Origin: Stereocaulon alpinum
Lineage: Eukaryota; Ascomycota; Lecanoromycetes; Lecanorales; Stereocaulaceae
Assembly (NCBI GenBank): GCA_018257865.1
Contig: JAEUBA010000008.1
Location: 124,001 to 188,000, forward strand
Direction: 5' to 3'
DNA: 64,000 nucleotides
The notes below the pieces were generated by a model. The model did no database searches and was not told the DNA's origin. It worked only from the letters and a program-made list of their open reading frames with translations. Shown here piece by piece: positions 11,961 through 24,948 of this stretch; the stretch's first letter is position 1; every line of letters begins with the position of its first letter. The position numbers were made by a program, and so were the translations under genes.

Positions 11961-14900
11961 TCACTCTTGCTTCACAACGAGGCCATGGACCTGGCCGTTA
12001 GTGTGGGGAGCTTCGGCAATGGCTTCGTCTCCTTCTTTGGCAGCTGCTGCTTGTTTAGCAGCTTCCTCCTGTTTTGCAGCATTCCGAAGTCCCTCGGCAA
12101 TGCGCTCATACATGTCCCTTATGCTTGCGCCTCCAGTCCCCGCATTTGGCCAATTGGCAGCGACGAAGTTCCTAAACAGGTGATCAGCTGAGCTGGTAGG
12201 TCTGCGAGGAGAACATTACTTACCAGAATAAATCTTCATCTCCCCTAGACGTTTCGGGGTCCGTCAGTAGACTGGTCACATGGTCCCCAATTTTGATTAG
12301 CTCAGCCCTTAGGATCTTTGCACGGATAGGCTTCTCAGGAATCAACTCCTTTGTGGCTCCTTGCACAGCTTTCAAGCTTTCTTTGACTGGAGCAAAAAGC
12401 ATCCGCGTAAGTGAATTGACCACTGGGTCGGGATCGTTGCTCGGACGGTGCTGGTGGTGCAAATGCTGGTGGCGGTCTTCATGCTTTCCATGATCACCCT
12501 TTGTCTTCGGCCGAATGTCACTCCTTGGAGTATGACCATTCTGCTCTCCGGCGGAAATACGACGCTCGATACTATTGCGGCTGCGATGCTTGTCGGATTC
12601 CCGGTGCCCGCGTCGAGACGAAGACGGAGCAGGCGACGCAGAAACGCTTGCTCTATTTTCGCCCATCCGTGCATACATTCCGTTCTTCTTGTTATTCCGA
12701 TGATGATTTTCAACTGCACGTTTCGCCGCGAGGTTGGTCCCGTTGCTGGTTTTCTCCTTGAGTACGGAGAGGAGGTAATCGGCGCGACGCACAAGGTGGA
12801 CAGCTCCCGGTGACTTAACGCTCTTCTCGTCGCCCTTGTTACGCTCTTCCTTTTTCTCAACGCGATGCTCTTCGAGGAAGAATTTGTCCTGCAAACCCAA
12901 GTCAGGGTCATCTCGGATTTGGACCCATGCGCCATATCCATGTCGAACAATGCCAACACAAAGCATGCCATCTTCTTTCGAACCCCAGTCGCAGGAATAC
13001 GTAGCACCTTTGGAGGCTTCGGGGATGCGGAACGTTTTCGGGTCTTGCGCTTTCCCAATAACCTCCTTCAACATTCGCATCTCACCCGGACGTTCGACAA
13101 TGGTCTCGGCATTGATGCGCTTCACGCCTTTGAAATCGAAGAGCACAGCTTTCCTGTCTTTCTTCGTCAGAGTCTTGCCGTGCTGGCGTTCTAGTGCGTC
13201 TATTCGGTCCTGTTCGTCTTTCATCAATTCTGAAGCCCTACTGATGATCTCTTGGAGAGAGTCCTTCAGAAGGCCGCGATCCCTTGTTGTAAGCCGGGCT
13301 TCTTGAACCAATTCATCCCCACGGTCGTCAATGGAACCAAAACGCAGATAGCCGCGGATAAGATTACGCACTTCCTTTTCACTCAGTGGGCGCTTGGGGT
13401 CTTGGCCGGGGCGTTGGTCGGAGTCGTCAGCACCAGCTTCGATGGCTGCTAGATCTCTTGCACGCTTCTTTGCGGCTCGTTCCTCACGCTCGTCGTCAGC
13501 TTGCTTTCGTTTCAAGTTTCTTGGTGCATTCTGCTCGACCATATCTGCGAGAAAGCGCTCGTCGGCCTTTTTCTTCTCTTCCCTCTTAATCTCTTCGAGC
13601 TGATCTTTGGGGATGATTTGGTCCCACTCTAGATCAATCTTGACGTCGGTGTACTCGAAACTTCGAAGGAATTCTTCACCACCGTCTGCGGCAATGCCCT
13701 CTGGCTGTTCCGTTTGATGTTCTTCCGCATTTTCCAGAACCGAATCGATGTCGAGCTCTTCCAGTTTCTTCTGATTGCCGGACTGATAAAACATCTTCTC
13801 TCCGCGACGCTTGAGTATACGTGAGATGTCTTCGGATGATGTGGGCTCCGCGATGCTCTTTCCCACGCGTGCCATCTTGTCCGTCAATTCCTTGGCATCC
13901 TTGTCAGTAACACCACGATGTATCGTGATGAATTCAAGCATGAGCTTATTCCGAGCTCGCTCAAGAACCTCTTCCTCGACTGTCTCCTTGGAGACGAGTC
14001 TGTAGATGCTTACAGGTTTGGTTTGTCCGATTCGATGAGCACGAGCCATTGCCTGAAGATCTGCCTGAGGGTTCCAATCAGAGTCGAACAAGATGACCGT
14101 GTCTGCAGTCATTAGGTTGATGCCGAGCCCGCCAGCTCTCGTTGAGAGCAGAAAGCAAAAGTCATTGCTGTCTTGAGCATTGAAGTGATCGATCGCCATA
14201 CGACGAGGCCCAGCTGCTATTGTACCATCGAGACGCTGGAATTGGTAGTTCCGGAGATGTAGGTAGTCCCCGAGGATGTCAAGCATCTTGACCATCTGAC
14301 TAAATATCAAGACCCTATGATTGTCCTTTCTGAGCTTTGTAAGCAATTGATCCAGTAGCATCATTTTCCCGCTACTGGTAATCAAGCCCTTGAGGACGTC
14401 TTCCCGCCGCTCACTACCGTTCAGGATCTTTTCTTCGGCACTGGGAAACATGAACGGGTGGTTGCTGGCCTTCTTCAACTCCATCATGATGTTTAGCAAG
14501 GACTGCTTCTGGCCTTTTGCACCCTCATTGAGCGCCGTATAATTGCGAGTGAGGATATTCTTGTAGTAGTCTAGCTGAACGTCGGACAATTCTACCCGAA
14601 TGATCTTCTCTGTCTTGGGAGGTATATCATTCTCGACTTTGTTCTTGGTACGGCGGAGCATGTAGGGCTGAATTGCGGTAGTCAATTCGTTGATCTTCGC
14701 ACCAGCCTCTTCAGATGTGAGATCCATGTTGTCGTCAATGTGGACTTTGCCGGGCATCAGGAAGTCCATAAGTGCAGACAGCTCTCCCAACGTATTTTGC
14801 ATGGGAGTACCGGTGATCAGAAGGCGGCTGGGTGCTTTGAAGTCAAGTAGCTTGGCATAAAGCTGGGATTCACGGTTCTTCAGCCGATGGGCTTCGTCAA

Positions 14901-17014
14901 CAGCCATAAACTGCCATTTGATAGTAGACAAGAAGGTTGCATCCGCAAGTATGTACTCATACGTAGTCAGGAGGACATGAAACTTGGCTCTACGACTGTT
15001 GCCGTCAGCTAGGAGTTCGTGCTCTCGGATCGTGCTCCGTGCAGCCTCATTGCCGTTGTAGACAACATAGTTGATATCGGGGGTCCAATTGTCGAAGGTC
15101 TCGGCCCAAGACGGCATGGTTGAGAGGGGTACCACCACTATGAAGGGCCCTTGCTGCTGTCTGTCGTGCCGAAGCCAGTTCATGAATGCCACTGTTTGGA
15201 CAGTCTTGCCGAGACCCATTTCATCTGCTAAGATCACGTTGTTTCCTTTGCACCAGTTGTAGGCCAAGAAGTTGACACCATGCATCTGGAATTCGCGAAG
15301 TGTTCCGTGCTTGATGTAAGAAGGTTGAGCCATTATTCGTTGGAACTGTCTTCTCGTACTGAAATTGGACTCGGTTTTGTTCGATTGGGGCAATGAGGAG
15401 GTCCGATCAAGATACCGATCTATCTCGTTCTGCGCGATGTCACTTATCAGGCTAGCACTCTCCCAGGTGCACGAGTCGTAATAGAGCCCCTTCCCTACAC
15501 ATTGTTAATTCAACACAAGTGTGCACTGACGGTGTAAACTTACATTTCACAAGGTACTCCGTTTCCCCCTCGTCATCTTCTTGCATTCCAATGACCCGCT
15601 CAACTTTAACGTAATCGTTCAATGCATCGGCGTCACGCTCGCGGTCGAGGTTCCATTTCTCTTTCTCTTCGGGTGGGATGTCCTCGTCATGCTCCATATG
15701 TATGTCTTGCTGTACCATCTTGCGGAAGTAGTTGTCCAATCGTCGTATGCCGCGACAAGAGGCCAAGGCAGCATTGGTCTCCCAAGTGGCGTGGTAATGA
15801 GCTTTTCCCTGCCATTTAATCTGTGCACGATTAGCGCAAGTAGTACGAAGACGTGGAAGAGGTCAAGATCTAAGACTCACATAGTACTCGAAATCGTCTC
15901 TCCCTGGGTCAGTGACCTCTTTGCCTGCCCTCGAATTAGCCTATAATGTTTGTGATATAGTTGGAGTGCACTGACTAGTGTCCTCACGTAGCCGGTGATT
16001 GAGAACGGCGTCAATCGCAAGTACATTCTCGTCCGGTGCAGCAGCCCAGTAAGTTTGAGGCATCATGTCATCTTCGTCATCAAACATATCATCGTCATCC
16101 TCATTGTAATTTGACACCTTTGCAGCCTTCCTTGTCGAAAATCGGACTTCTCCGTGAGCTGGTGTTATATCTCTGGCAGGCTGTTGTGAGCGACGCTGTT
16201 GCTTCTTAGCAGCGAGGGCTCGACGCGATCCTCCGTAAGCGTCTATGTCAGAATCGCTGTCCGAGAGTGATTGAGCTGATGGTGTATGTTGCTTAGAAGC
16301 TGTGAGATATCTCTTAGTATCGTATATGACAAGGCTGCCTTCAAGGCTGAAGATAGGATGCTATGGCGGTTACCTTGATTGGAAATGTTATGTTTCCGTC
16401 GCTTGCGTACTGGGCCACTCCGAATGTCCGAGCCAGAGTCATCATCCTGAGAATCATCCTCGACCTAAGTGTTTCAATCATTACATCGCTCAAGCTGCTC
16501 TGGAAAGGGAATACATACGATTTGTCGTGATTGATGAGGTCGGCCCTTGAAACTCAAGATTAGTGGAATGACGTGGGTTTGGCAGACAGCGACTTACACT
16601 GCGCCGTAGGCCATAAAGCTCAGGATTGTTCAATATGTATTCATCGGGCTCGGCACCCACTTTTCGTTTCCGTTGTCGAGGAGAGTCTTGTGATGAAGAC
16701 CGGGCGTCGCGCGGAGATGTAGTGTTGGCATGAGCCGGCGTTATCATATTGTAGTCAGGATCGTCAGAGCCCATAGCATCTTCGTCGTGCGAAGACCCCG
16801 AATCCGACTCCTGCAGTCTGGTATCCCCAGTGGCGTCGTATCGTTCACTAGTCGGATATGAGGCAGGGGCATTGGGTAGATCAATCGGCTCGGAAAGATC
16901 GCTCTCACTATCTGGGCTCGTAGCCCCGTTGGTTACAGGTTTGGTAGTAGGAGGAGAGAGGTGCCCATTGGAGTAGGGAAGCGAAGAAGCCGTTGACGGT
17001 GCTGATTGATACAT
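11961..17014 (-). CDS. CHD1: CHD1-type chromodomain helicase (nucleosome remodeller), about 1,549 aa
   Basis: ATP-dependent chromatin remodeller that spaces nucleosomes in transcribed genes. Eight exons: 16598-17014, 16519-16545, 16374-16464, 15988-16299, 15881-15924, 15544-15820, 12224-15494, 11961-12171; the total is an exact codon multiple. Order of domains: acidic/serine-rich N-terminus with YGLRRSGRPHQSRQI; chromodomain 1 (EYYIKWQGKAHYHATWE, about residue 290-340); chromodomain 2 (YLVKWKGLYYDSCTWE, about 380-400); SNF2 ATPase with Walker A DEMGLGKT near 480 and DEAH near 590; helicase C lobe with LSTRAGGLGINL; SANT/SLIDE-like linker-DNA region; C-terminal CHCT/DUF4208 segment ending in an Ala/Lys helix. 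The closest named relatives are yeast Chd1 and fission yeast Hrp1/Hrp3. The start at 17014 gives a normal N-terminus; a non-coding 5' exon further upstream is possible. A 27-nt micro-exon is needed to keep the frame. Confidence 0.95.
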
Positions 17015-17856
17015 TAGGCCGCTCGCTATTATAACAATATGTTAGCATTGGACACCAAGGAGCAGCAGCAGAGACTTCGCGCATTCAATGCAGGTGGGCA
17101 GATGTCAGGCGATCAAGGAAAGAGTCCAACCAGCCTTGTAGACTTGCAGGAAGCTGAATTAATCGAGATACCTGATGGAAAAGTATGTTTTGATGATGAA
17201 TTTGATGAATAGCGATGTGTGGGGATGCAGGCTTTGCCAGAGCCTTAAAAGCAGGATCGTTAGATACGTAGCTTCCCCGGACAGGGAGCATACGTAAAAG
17301 CAGCTGTTTGATTTGTAGACAGTGTGTGGTCTGTGTAGCAGAGGGGTGGTCAAATGTGGAGATGGCCTGGTCCGGCGATGATCTGATGTGAAGTTTCGAC
17401 CTGCAAATTTGTGCAACAAGTATAACAGGCATTAACGGTATACTTACAAGCCATGGCCCTGAGAGCCTTTCGCAATAGATAGTATTGTCGTCAGGTTGGT
17501 TGGGTGTTGGTAGGGTTGGATATGTGTCAAGTGAAGAATAGTGTAGGACGCTCGCCGGAGTGAGGCTCAGGGCTGCGGGTGGAAGAAGTACTAGCCGCTA
17601 ATACCGGGAGGGCTTAAGTTAACCCTTTCGCTAAAGCACACCCCACTAAAGCCTTGCATGTGCTCACAACATATATGAGACGTCAATGCTAGTGCAACGG
17701 ACCTATTGACTTCTCTTTCCTTGCAAGCTGGGCTGCTAAACCTCCCCAATATTGCCTCACAAAGGTCGTGGATCCACACAGGAAGTCTATCGCACCCTTG
17801 AAAGCGCTGGCCACAGCTCCTTCCCTCAGCAACCACAACATCTACAACCAGCCATA
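17015..17856. promoter_or_regulatory. Divergent promoter between CHD1 and RLI1
   Basis: 842 bp between two divergent starts (17014 leftward, 17857 rightward). A candidate donor, GTAAGT, after an ATG near 17455 on the minus strand suggests CHD1 may have a 5'-UTR intron. No other gene seen. Confidence 0.45.
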
Positions 17857-19994
17857 ATGGCGGACAAGCTGACCCGGTATGTATTCACTACCACTTGTCG
17901 CCAAAAGGCTTTACTGACCAGAGCCGCAACCTCGGCAGTATTGCTATCGTCAACAGTGACAAGGTATGAAACATATGCTCCGAACCCTACCCCGACAATG
18001 CTAAAATCAGCTTCTCAGTGCAAACCCAAGGTATTCGGTACTAGCTCGTATCCCAGATTTGCAGCATCGCTGACGTACGCCTCAAGAAATGCCGTCAGGA
18101 ATGCAAGAAATCGTGTCCCGTCGTGCGGACCGGCAAGCTCTGCATCGAAGTCACCCCAGACTCCAAAATCGCTTTCATCTCTGAATCCCTCTGTATCGGA
18201 TGCGGCATATGCCCAAAAAAGTGCCCATTCAGCGCCATCAACATCATCAACCTGCCCACGAACCTTGAAACGCAGGTCACCCATCGATACTCTGCCAACA
18301 GCTTCAAGCTCCATCGACTGCCTATGCCCAGGCCAGGCCAGGTTTTGGGACTGGTGGGAACGAACGGTATAGGAAAGAGTACTGCATTGAAGATACTCAG
18401 CGGCAAGTTGAAGCCGAATTTGGGACGATATCAGGACGCCCCAGATTGGGAGGAGATATTGAAACACTTTCGCGGGTCTGAGTTGCAGAGTGGGTCTGTC
18501 ATAACGAGCGATGTGGAAAGGCGCTAATGCATGCCCAGACTATTTTACCAAGGTACTGGAGGATAATCTCAAGGCTATCATTAAGCCACAGTACGTCGAT
18601 CAGGTACCGAAAGCCATTAAGGGAAACATTAGAGACGTTGAGACATTGCTTGAGTCCCGCAATCAGCTGGGCAACAAGCAGGAGATAATGGATGTCTTGG
18701 GTACCACACTTCTACACCGCCAAAAGTACACAGCGACACTGACATAGCGATAGACCTCAACCAAGTGCGTGACCGAGACGTTGACAAGCTTTCTGGAGGA
18801 GAGCTCCAGCGCTTTTCTATCGGAACTGTTTGCGTCCAGAAAGCTGACGTGTACGCAACCTCAATACTTGTCGTCATTTCAAGCTAATGCAGGTCCAGCT
18901 ATATGTTTGATGAGCCTTCCTCGTACCTCGATGTTAAACAGCGACTCAGTGCCGCACGAGTAATTCGCAGTCTCCTGAGTCCCGAAGTCTACGTAATCGT
19001 CGTCGAGCATGATTTATCTGTTCTTGACTATCTATCCGACTTCATCTGCGTTCTCTACGGGAAGCCTGCCGCCTACGGGGTTGTGACCCTCCCTGCTTCA
19101 GTACGAGAAGGCATCAACATCTTCCTCGATGGCCACATCCCCACCGAGAACCTACGCTTCCGAGATGAATCTCTGACATTCCGTATTGCTGAAGTAGGCG
19201 AAGACTACATGGCCGACAAAGAGATGAGCTATAGCTACCCAGCAATGGAGAAGACCCTAGGCGGCTTCCATCTCTCTATCGAGCCTGGCAAATTCACCGA
19301 TTCTGAAATCATAGTCATGATGGGTGAAAATGGAACAGGCAAAACCACTTTCTGCAGAATGCTAGCTGGTGCTGAAAAGCCCGATGGCAACAAATCTGTG
19401 CCTCCAATGAACATTTCCATGAAACCTCAAAAGATTACGCCCAAATTCACAGGAACAGTCCGCCAGCTCTTCTTTAAGAAAATCAAAGCCTCGTTTCTAA
19501 ATCCTCAATTCCAAACGGATGTCTACAAGCCTCTGAAGATTGAGGACTTCATCGATCAAGAAGTCCAGAACCTCTCCGGTGGTGAACTCCAACGTGTCGC
19601 CATCGTCCTAGCGCTTGGTATGCCAGCAGACATCTACCTCATTGACGAGCCAAGCGCCTACCTAGACTCCGAACAACGTATCATCGCCGCTCGCGTGATC
19701 AAGCGCTTCATCATGCACGCAAAAAAGACTGCATTCATCGTCGAGCACGATTTCATCATGGCTACTTACCTCGCTGATCGTGTCATCGTCTTTGACGGCC
19801 AGCCGTCTATCGATGCGAAAGCAAACACCCCTGAGAGCTTGCTCACAGGATGCAACAAGTTCTTAAAGAATCTCGATGTCACTTTCCGTCGTGATCCGAA
19901 TAACTTTCGTCCTCGTATCAATAAGTATCAGAGCCAATTGGACCAGGAACAGAAGTTGAGTGGGAAGTTCTTCTTCCTGGAGAATGAGAGTTGA
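17857..19994 (+). CDS. RLI1: RLI1/ABCE1 ribosome-recycling ATPase, 604 aa
   Basis: Soluble twin-ABC ATPase with two N-terminal 4Fe-4S clusters. It splits post-termination ribosomes and acts in initiation and ribosome export. Seven exons: 17857-17876, 17939-17963, 18019-18030, 18087-18489, 18539-18700, 18754-18850, 18899-19994 (1,815 nt, exact codon multiple). Spliced start reads MADKLTRIAIVNSDKCKPKK, then KCRQECKKSCPVV and CIGCGICPKKCP, giving the eight cluster cysteines. NBD1 has Walker A GTNGIGKST, hinge/signature LSGGELQRF and Walker B YMFDEPSSYLD. NBD2 has GENGTGKTT, LSGGELQRVA and IYLIDEPSAYLD. Length equals the family norm and all catalytic motifs are intact. It is divergent from CHD1 and convergent with PRP40. 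The 5' end is intron-dense, including a 12-nt exon encoding only C-K-P-K. Confidence 0.97.
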
Positions 19995-20595
19995 AAAGGG
20001 CATCCCTAAGAGCCCACCAAACGAGTACAATGAAACTCCGCCAGCTACAGCTGCAGGCGTTATGAAGACTTCGGGCGCTGGTGAAGGCGTCCGTAAGCAG
20101 AGTGCGGGTCTCTTGGATGAGGAGGCTTGTGCTGATGACGATGATGATGAGGATGACTAACGATGGCGACGGCAGTCTACCTCCTGTCAACGATGCTCCA
20201 AGACCCTGGTCTGGTCTTTGAAGGCCACGAAACCTGACGGAACATCTCGATGGGTCAAGCTAGGTGACTGCTGTCCAAACGATGAAACGTGAAATAGGAA
20301 TGAGGCGAGAAGTGACGTAGATCCTTTGTGAGAATACGGCTTGCGGTATCTAGGACATGGTCTACAGATTAAATAGGTAGATAGCGTAGAGAGAATTGAG
20401 ATATCACAAAAGATCGCCTAGATCGCTACATTGTCGCAGCGTGCAGTTTCTTGACCACCCCCCTACAAAGGGTTTACGTATTACCTGCCATGTCCCTATT
20501 GGATATTATTCCCCAAGCCAAAAGCTCACCTCTGAAAAGCTCAACTCTTAGAAATAATCATCAAACCTACCCCCGACGCCACCCCTTCTGCAAGA
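19995..20595. other. Convergent 3' region between RLI1 and PRP40
   Basis: 601 bp between two convergent stops. Shared 3' UTR space; no gene or stable structure recognised. Confidence 0.5.
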
Positions 20596-23049
20596 CTACT
20601 CCTCCTCAACCATCTCCCCCTCCTCACTACCTGAATGCACAGCCGGCTCCTCCTTAACAGGCACCACAACCTCCGGCGTCCTCTCCCTCCGACTCCTCCT
20701 CCCATCATCCCTCCTAGCCCTCTTCCTCTCACTCCCCACACTTGCCCCATCGCTATCTCTTCTTCTTCTTCCGCCTTGAGTCCCACCACCGCCGTAATCT
20801 AGCTCGTCTCTGCTTCCTCTTGGGTCGCCTCTAGTGCGGTATAGTCGCTCGCGCTCTTCTTCCCTGTCGCGTCTCTCGCGGTCATAGTGGGAGAGGCGAG
20901 GCGGGTGGCTGGGTATGCGTTCGCGCTCTCGGGAGCGTGGGGGTGGTGAGAGGCCTGTGGAGCCAGATTTGTGGTATTGGCGCTCGCGATCTGCCATTGC
21001 TTTGCGGCGGTCAGCTTCATAGGCGTCCAATTCTGGAGTTCGGCTACCACGGCGGCGGTCATGTCGTTCCATGGGGTTTGCGTGCCGGTGGGAGGATACA
21101 TGGCCGTTACGAGGGTCGCGATCACGGTGGTCTCGGGTTCTGGAGCGATCACGCTTGCTGGAGTGGCGCTCATCTTCTTCTTTCTCCTTGAGGCGGCGTA
21201 GCACTTTATCGAAGGCTTGACGGCGGAGGTCTTCGTTGTCGAGGGCTTTGAATTCTTCGAAGTGAGAAATGTGAGGGCGAATGGAGTCCCAGGTTGTGGA
21301 GGAGGTGATTGGGGGTTTGTCGAGGTGTTTGATTTTGGAGCGAAGAGCATCGATCAGGCGGCGCTGTTGGCGCTCTGAGGCGTGCTTGTCATCTTCGGAG
21401 CGGCGGACTACCTTTTCGAGTAGGCGGTTGAATATCAGGGTGAGGGTGTCTGGTGGGATGGAGGTTGTGCGGCGATCTGTAGACATTACGTCGAAGAAAT
21501 CTTGCGGTGTAGTCTTAGGGGTGATTTCGTAGCGTTTGTCTTCGAGGACATCGTAGACGTCATTCCTGACGAGACGAAGAGCTCTTTCTTCTTCTTCCAC
21601 CATGTCCCAGAACAGATCTAGAGGGGTAGAACCAGGTTGGCCAAGCATAGCAACGTACCTAGGATCCTCGTGAACCTCGGGCAGTATGTCCATCCATTTC
21701 GTTCCTGCTTTTATCTTGCCGCCCGCCTTCAGCTCTTTCAATAGGTCTATATACCGATCCCTGTTCTGCCGTTCTCTCCTCTGCTTCATGTTCTTTTCCC
21801 GCTGACGCTCATCGTTGAATGTACGCTCCAGAGACTTGATGTGATTCTCAAATGCTGTCAAAATATCCGACTTACTAAGGGTTTTAAACTTATCGTCTCT
21901 TTGGAACGTCTCATTCGACTCAATGACCTCTTGCGCCTCAGACCATCTTGTATACGGCTCCAGGTCCAATGCCTTCAGCAGCCCAACAAGTCCGTCCATA
22001 GCAGACTTGCGAGTGATAGCCTCGCGTTCGATGTGTGCCTTCTTGAGCTCGATTATGTATTCCTCAAAAAGCTGCCGTCGCTCAGTATCATCGTTTGTGG
22101 ACCTGAAGATTGTCTCACCCTCAATGATTGGACGCGCCGTCTTCCATCGAGTGTAGTGCTTGATCTCTGGATGACTTCTTAGCATGGTACCGAAGTCTGC
22201 ACGGAGCTTGGCAAGCCTCTCTTTTGCGCGGTCCTTCTCCTGCATCCGAACCTCGATGGCGTATTTCTCGAACGCTGCTTTTCTATCCTTTGGATCTTTC
22301 AGGGCTCGATATTGAGGGTCTTTTATAGTGGCTCGCATGGTCTGGTCCCAGGTCCAGTCAGGCTGTACATTTGATCTTCGTAGAAGTTTGATGAATGCTG
22401 CTTCAGCTTCTTCGAACGTCGTGTAATCTGGTTCATTCTGCTGCGTGTTGAGGATTGATCCCTTTGAGCCATTCATATCGCCATTACCCATCTGCCGATC
22501 CGGCCCTGCACGCTCACCATAGTCATCCCTATCGCGCTGCTGGGGGTAAGAAGAAAAAGAAGCTGTGCCTCCTGCAACGAATTGGGGAGCACTGTCAAAT
22601 GTCAGCCTCAATGTTCCCTAAGACTTGCAATCTATCACGCACGGCATGGAAGGTTTCGGAGTATGAGCAGTTTGGGCAAGGGCGCTTTTGTAGATTTCTG
22701 GCATCTCCCATGAGCTCTGCTTCGTCTCAGTGTTATACCAGTATTTCCTATTCCTAGCCGTTAGTCTCCCAGTAACCACAGTCTGAGTTATATTAGACAA
22801 CCCACCTTCCCCCTTCCGCAGTATATTCTTTCCATGGCTGATTTGCTAACGCTCGCTATGCAGTGTTAGCTTTTGGTGCATGGCCTCAATATGGCTCATT
22901 TTGCTTACCTCTGCCGGCGACATCAGCTCCGCTGGCTTTGTCCATTGTGTTGCCTTCGTCACCGTGTTGTAGTAATAAACACGACCTTCAGCGTTCCGGG
23001 CTTCTGACCACAGGCCAGGAGGGGCCGCAACGCCATTAGTGCCGTTCAT
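20596..23049 (-). CDS. PRP40: PRP40-type splicing factor (U1 snRNP, WW and FF domains), 763 aa
   Basis: U1 snRNP-associated protein that bridges the 5' splice site to the branch-point complex and contacts the RNA polymerase II tail. Exons 22909-23049, 22806-22855, 22643-22747 and 20596-22591 join in frame. Two N-terminal WW domains: W14 to about P42 (LWSEARNAEGRVYYYN, then QWTKP) and about residues 54-83 (PWKEYTAEGGRKYWYN, then SSWEMP). FF domains begin near residue 158 (EAEAAFIKLLRRSNVQPDWT) and continue as several copies to about 560. The C-terminus is Arg/Asp/Ser rich (RD/RS-like) and ends acidic. The start at 23049 fits the family (short leader before WW1). The exon structure splits WW2, so single-frame reading misses the N-terminus. 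Confidence 0.95.
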
Positions 23050-24276
23050 GGTCGGCAAGGGTTTTGACTATCGGCTCTGCCTAGATCAGAGAGCTCCTAT
23101 TGTAGCTCGTGTCGGATTGACTGGTGTCATGGGTTGAAAGCAATGCCGAATCGAGTGAGTCGAGTGTAGGGTACAGGGTTAGCTCTAGCCGTTGAATTTC
23201 TGTTGCGGCTCAGCGGGAAGCGCCGAAGCCAATCCTCGCCAATCTTCTTCACCCGGAGGCGAGCATATTATTCTCATTCCAATCCAACTCATAATGATTG
23301 TTCCGATTCCCTATGTGGATCAGCCATGAATGATTACTAGCTAGAGGTGGCCAGGGAGTAACGTAAACACTATAAGAAGGACCTAGCCCAACGCGGCCGA
23401 TGATTCGTGCCAACGGCAGAGCGAAGTCATTTCAAGAATACGATCAATTAATGCCGAACGACGGAGTGTGATAATGCATGTTGAAATACTGCTTAGGAAC
23501 CCGCTGATGCCATGCTGCCTGAACGTCTTCCAGCTGCGTGGCACCTATTAACATCCGCATATTGACAGCCAGAGAGCTTGAGAACGCAAGGGGTCAGCTC
23601 TGTGAACAGCCCGCCAGAGGTGCGCATTGTTAAAGTTACCCGAAAGAATCCCTACTACTGTATACATTTTCGATACCTGATGGACTGGTTACCGCGGCCT
23701 CGCTTCTTATTGGTTGCCAATGGGAAGTATAATGCCGTTCTAGTTATCGGATTACTTACTTCATTCGACGCTCATTCCTATTTCGTTCAAAATATTGAAA
23801 GCGGTGACAGGATGTACAACTTTTTGCCAACGAGAATGATTCTACAACGCAGGTGGAAAAGAAATCCTCTGCGAAGCTTCATTCTTCTTCACTAAGAGTC
23901 CTTGATTGGTTTCCCGGTTTACTACAGCCTAGCTTGACCTGCACAATGCGCACTCATCTCATCTCTTCCCGTTGCATGCCGCCGCTTTTGTTGTGATACT
24001 GTAGGAGAACTGCAATGCATGGGAATGCACGTAGTCATTGACATTTTCCATTTGTGCTTCTGCAACGACCAAGCGAATATCACCCAAGTCTTCTGCATAT
24101 ATAAGAACCGTAGCTCTTCGTTTCTTGCCAGACGTGCACTTTTGCATTAGTGGCCGATGCTTCTGGATACGCTTGGCAAAATTGTCACAGCTTTTGAGTA
24201 GAGCACCGCTCGATTCACCTCATTCTATACGACTCACCTAAGTTTTAGTCTCTTGCTCACAAACCGACCATATGTC
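23050..24276. other. Intergenic, no supported gene
   Basis: Promoter side of PRP40 and upstream of the first RRM-like gene. An open frame at 23578-23895 lacks an ATG and recognisable content. Nothing else seen. Confidence 0.4.
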
Positions 24277-24695
24277 ATGGCCCCAACAAGGATCATCGTT
24301 GGGTGCGCAAACACGTGGAAATGGACAGGCGAAGCTGAATGCACTACAGGCCGCTTCCTACTTCGACCAGTGATGCGATCCTGCGTGAGATGTTCACAGA
24401 TTTCGGCACTATTGTTGAAGGGGTAAAGAGAGGTTCTCATGCGTTTATTACTGGAGTCTACTCACGTTCGCCTACTAGAAAATGTACAAAATACCTAACA
24501 ACACCGAACCCTTTGCATTCGGCTGGGTCAGATTCCAACAGGAGTCCGCAGCTAATCTTGCTATTCAGGCTTGGAAAGATGGAGGGTGAGGTCTCTTTCC
24601 TACCCATGATTAGTAACGGTCCTTGCTCAAACAGATTCAGCTTTGGGAAATCGCATGGTCCGTTCTTCATAGTCGACAAGTTGCCAGATGTTTGA
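24277..24695 (+). CDS. Small RRM-like protein, cluster member 1 (88 aa)
   Basis: Predicted single-domain RRM-fold protein; no named family recognised. Exons 24277-24302, 24350-24422, 24479-24585, 24635-24695 (267 nt, exact codon multiple). Reading order fits beta1 (TRIIVGPLP), helix 1 (SDAILREMFTDFGTIVEG), beta2/beta3 with an RNP1-like FAFGWVRF, helix 2 (SAANLAIQAWKDGG) and a final strand (GPFFIVDKL). The first exon is 26 nt ending in phase 2 and the second is 73 nt ending in phase 0, the plan shared by the other cluster members. The usual aromatic RNP residues are only partly present, so RNA binding is inference. No signal peptide. It opens the cluster, 1.2 kb beyond PRP40. Confidence 0.75.
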
Positions 24696-24948
24696 TCTGC
24701 TACCGGAAACACCCTCGCACATATTCACTGGGCATTCTCTGTTCCGTATCACGGACTGCGCTATTCGTCGACTCACGTGCCAAGCCCTCATTGGTGACAA
24801 AGGAGGAACTCGGTGACGACACTTTACTGGATGGAACCAGGCAACTTTTTGCGGGAATGATGAAGCTTGAGAAAGGACCATAAGAAAGCTAGACACGAAG
24901 GCTGACATTCCAATCAAGTTCTTCAACGGTTCTTGAGTGCTGCACTCA

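Noticed and set aside
23578..23895. 105-codon plus-strand frame
   Set aside because: Starts at a non-ATG codon; no domain and no supporting splice sites.
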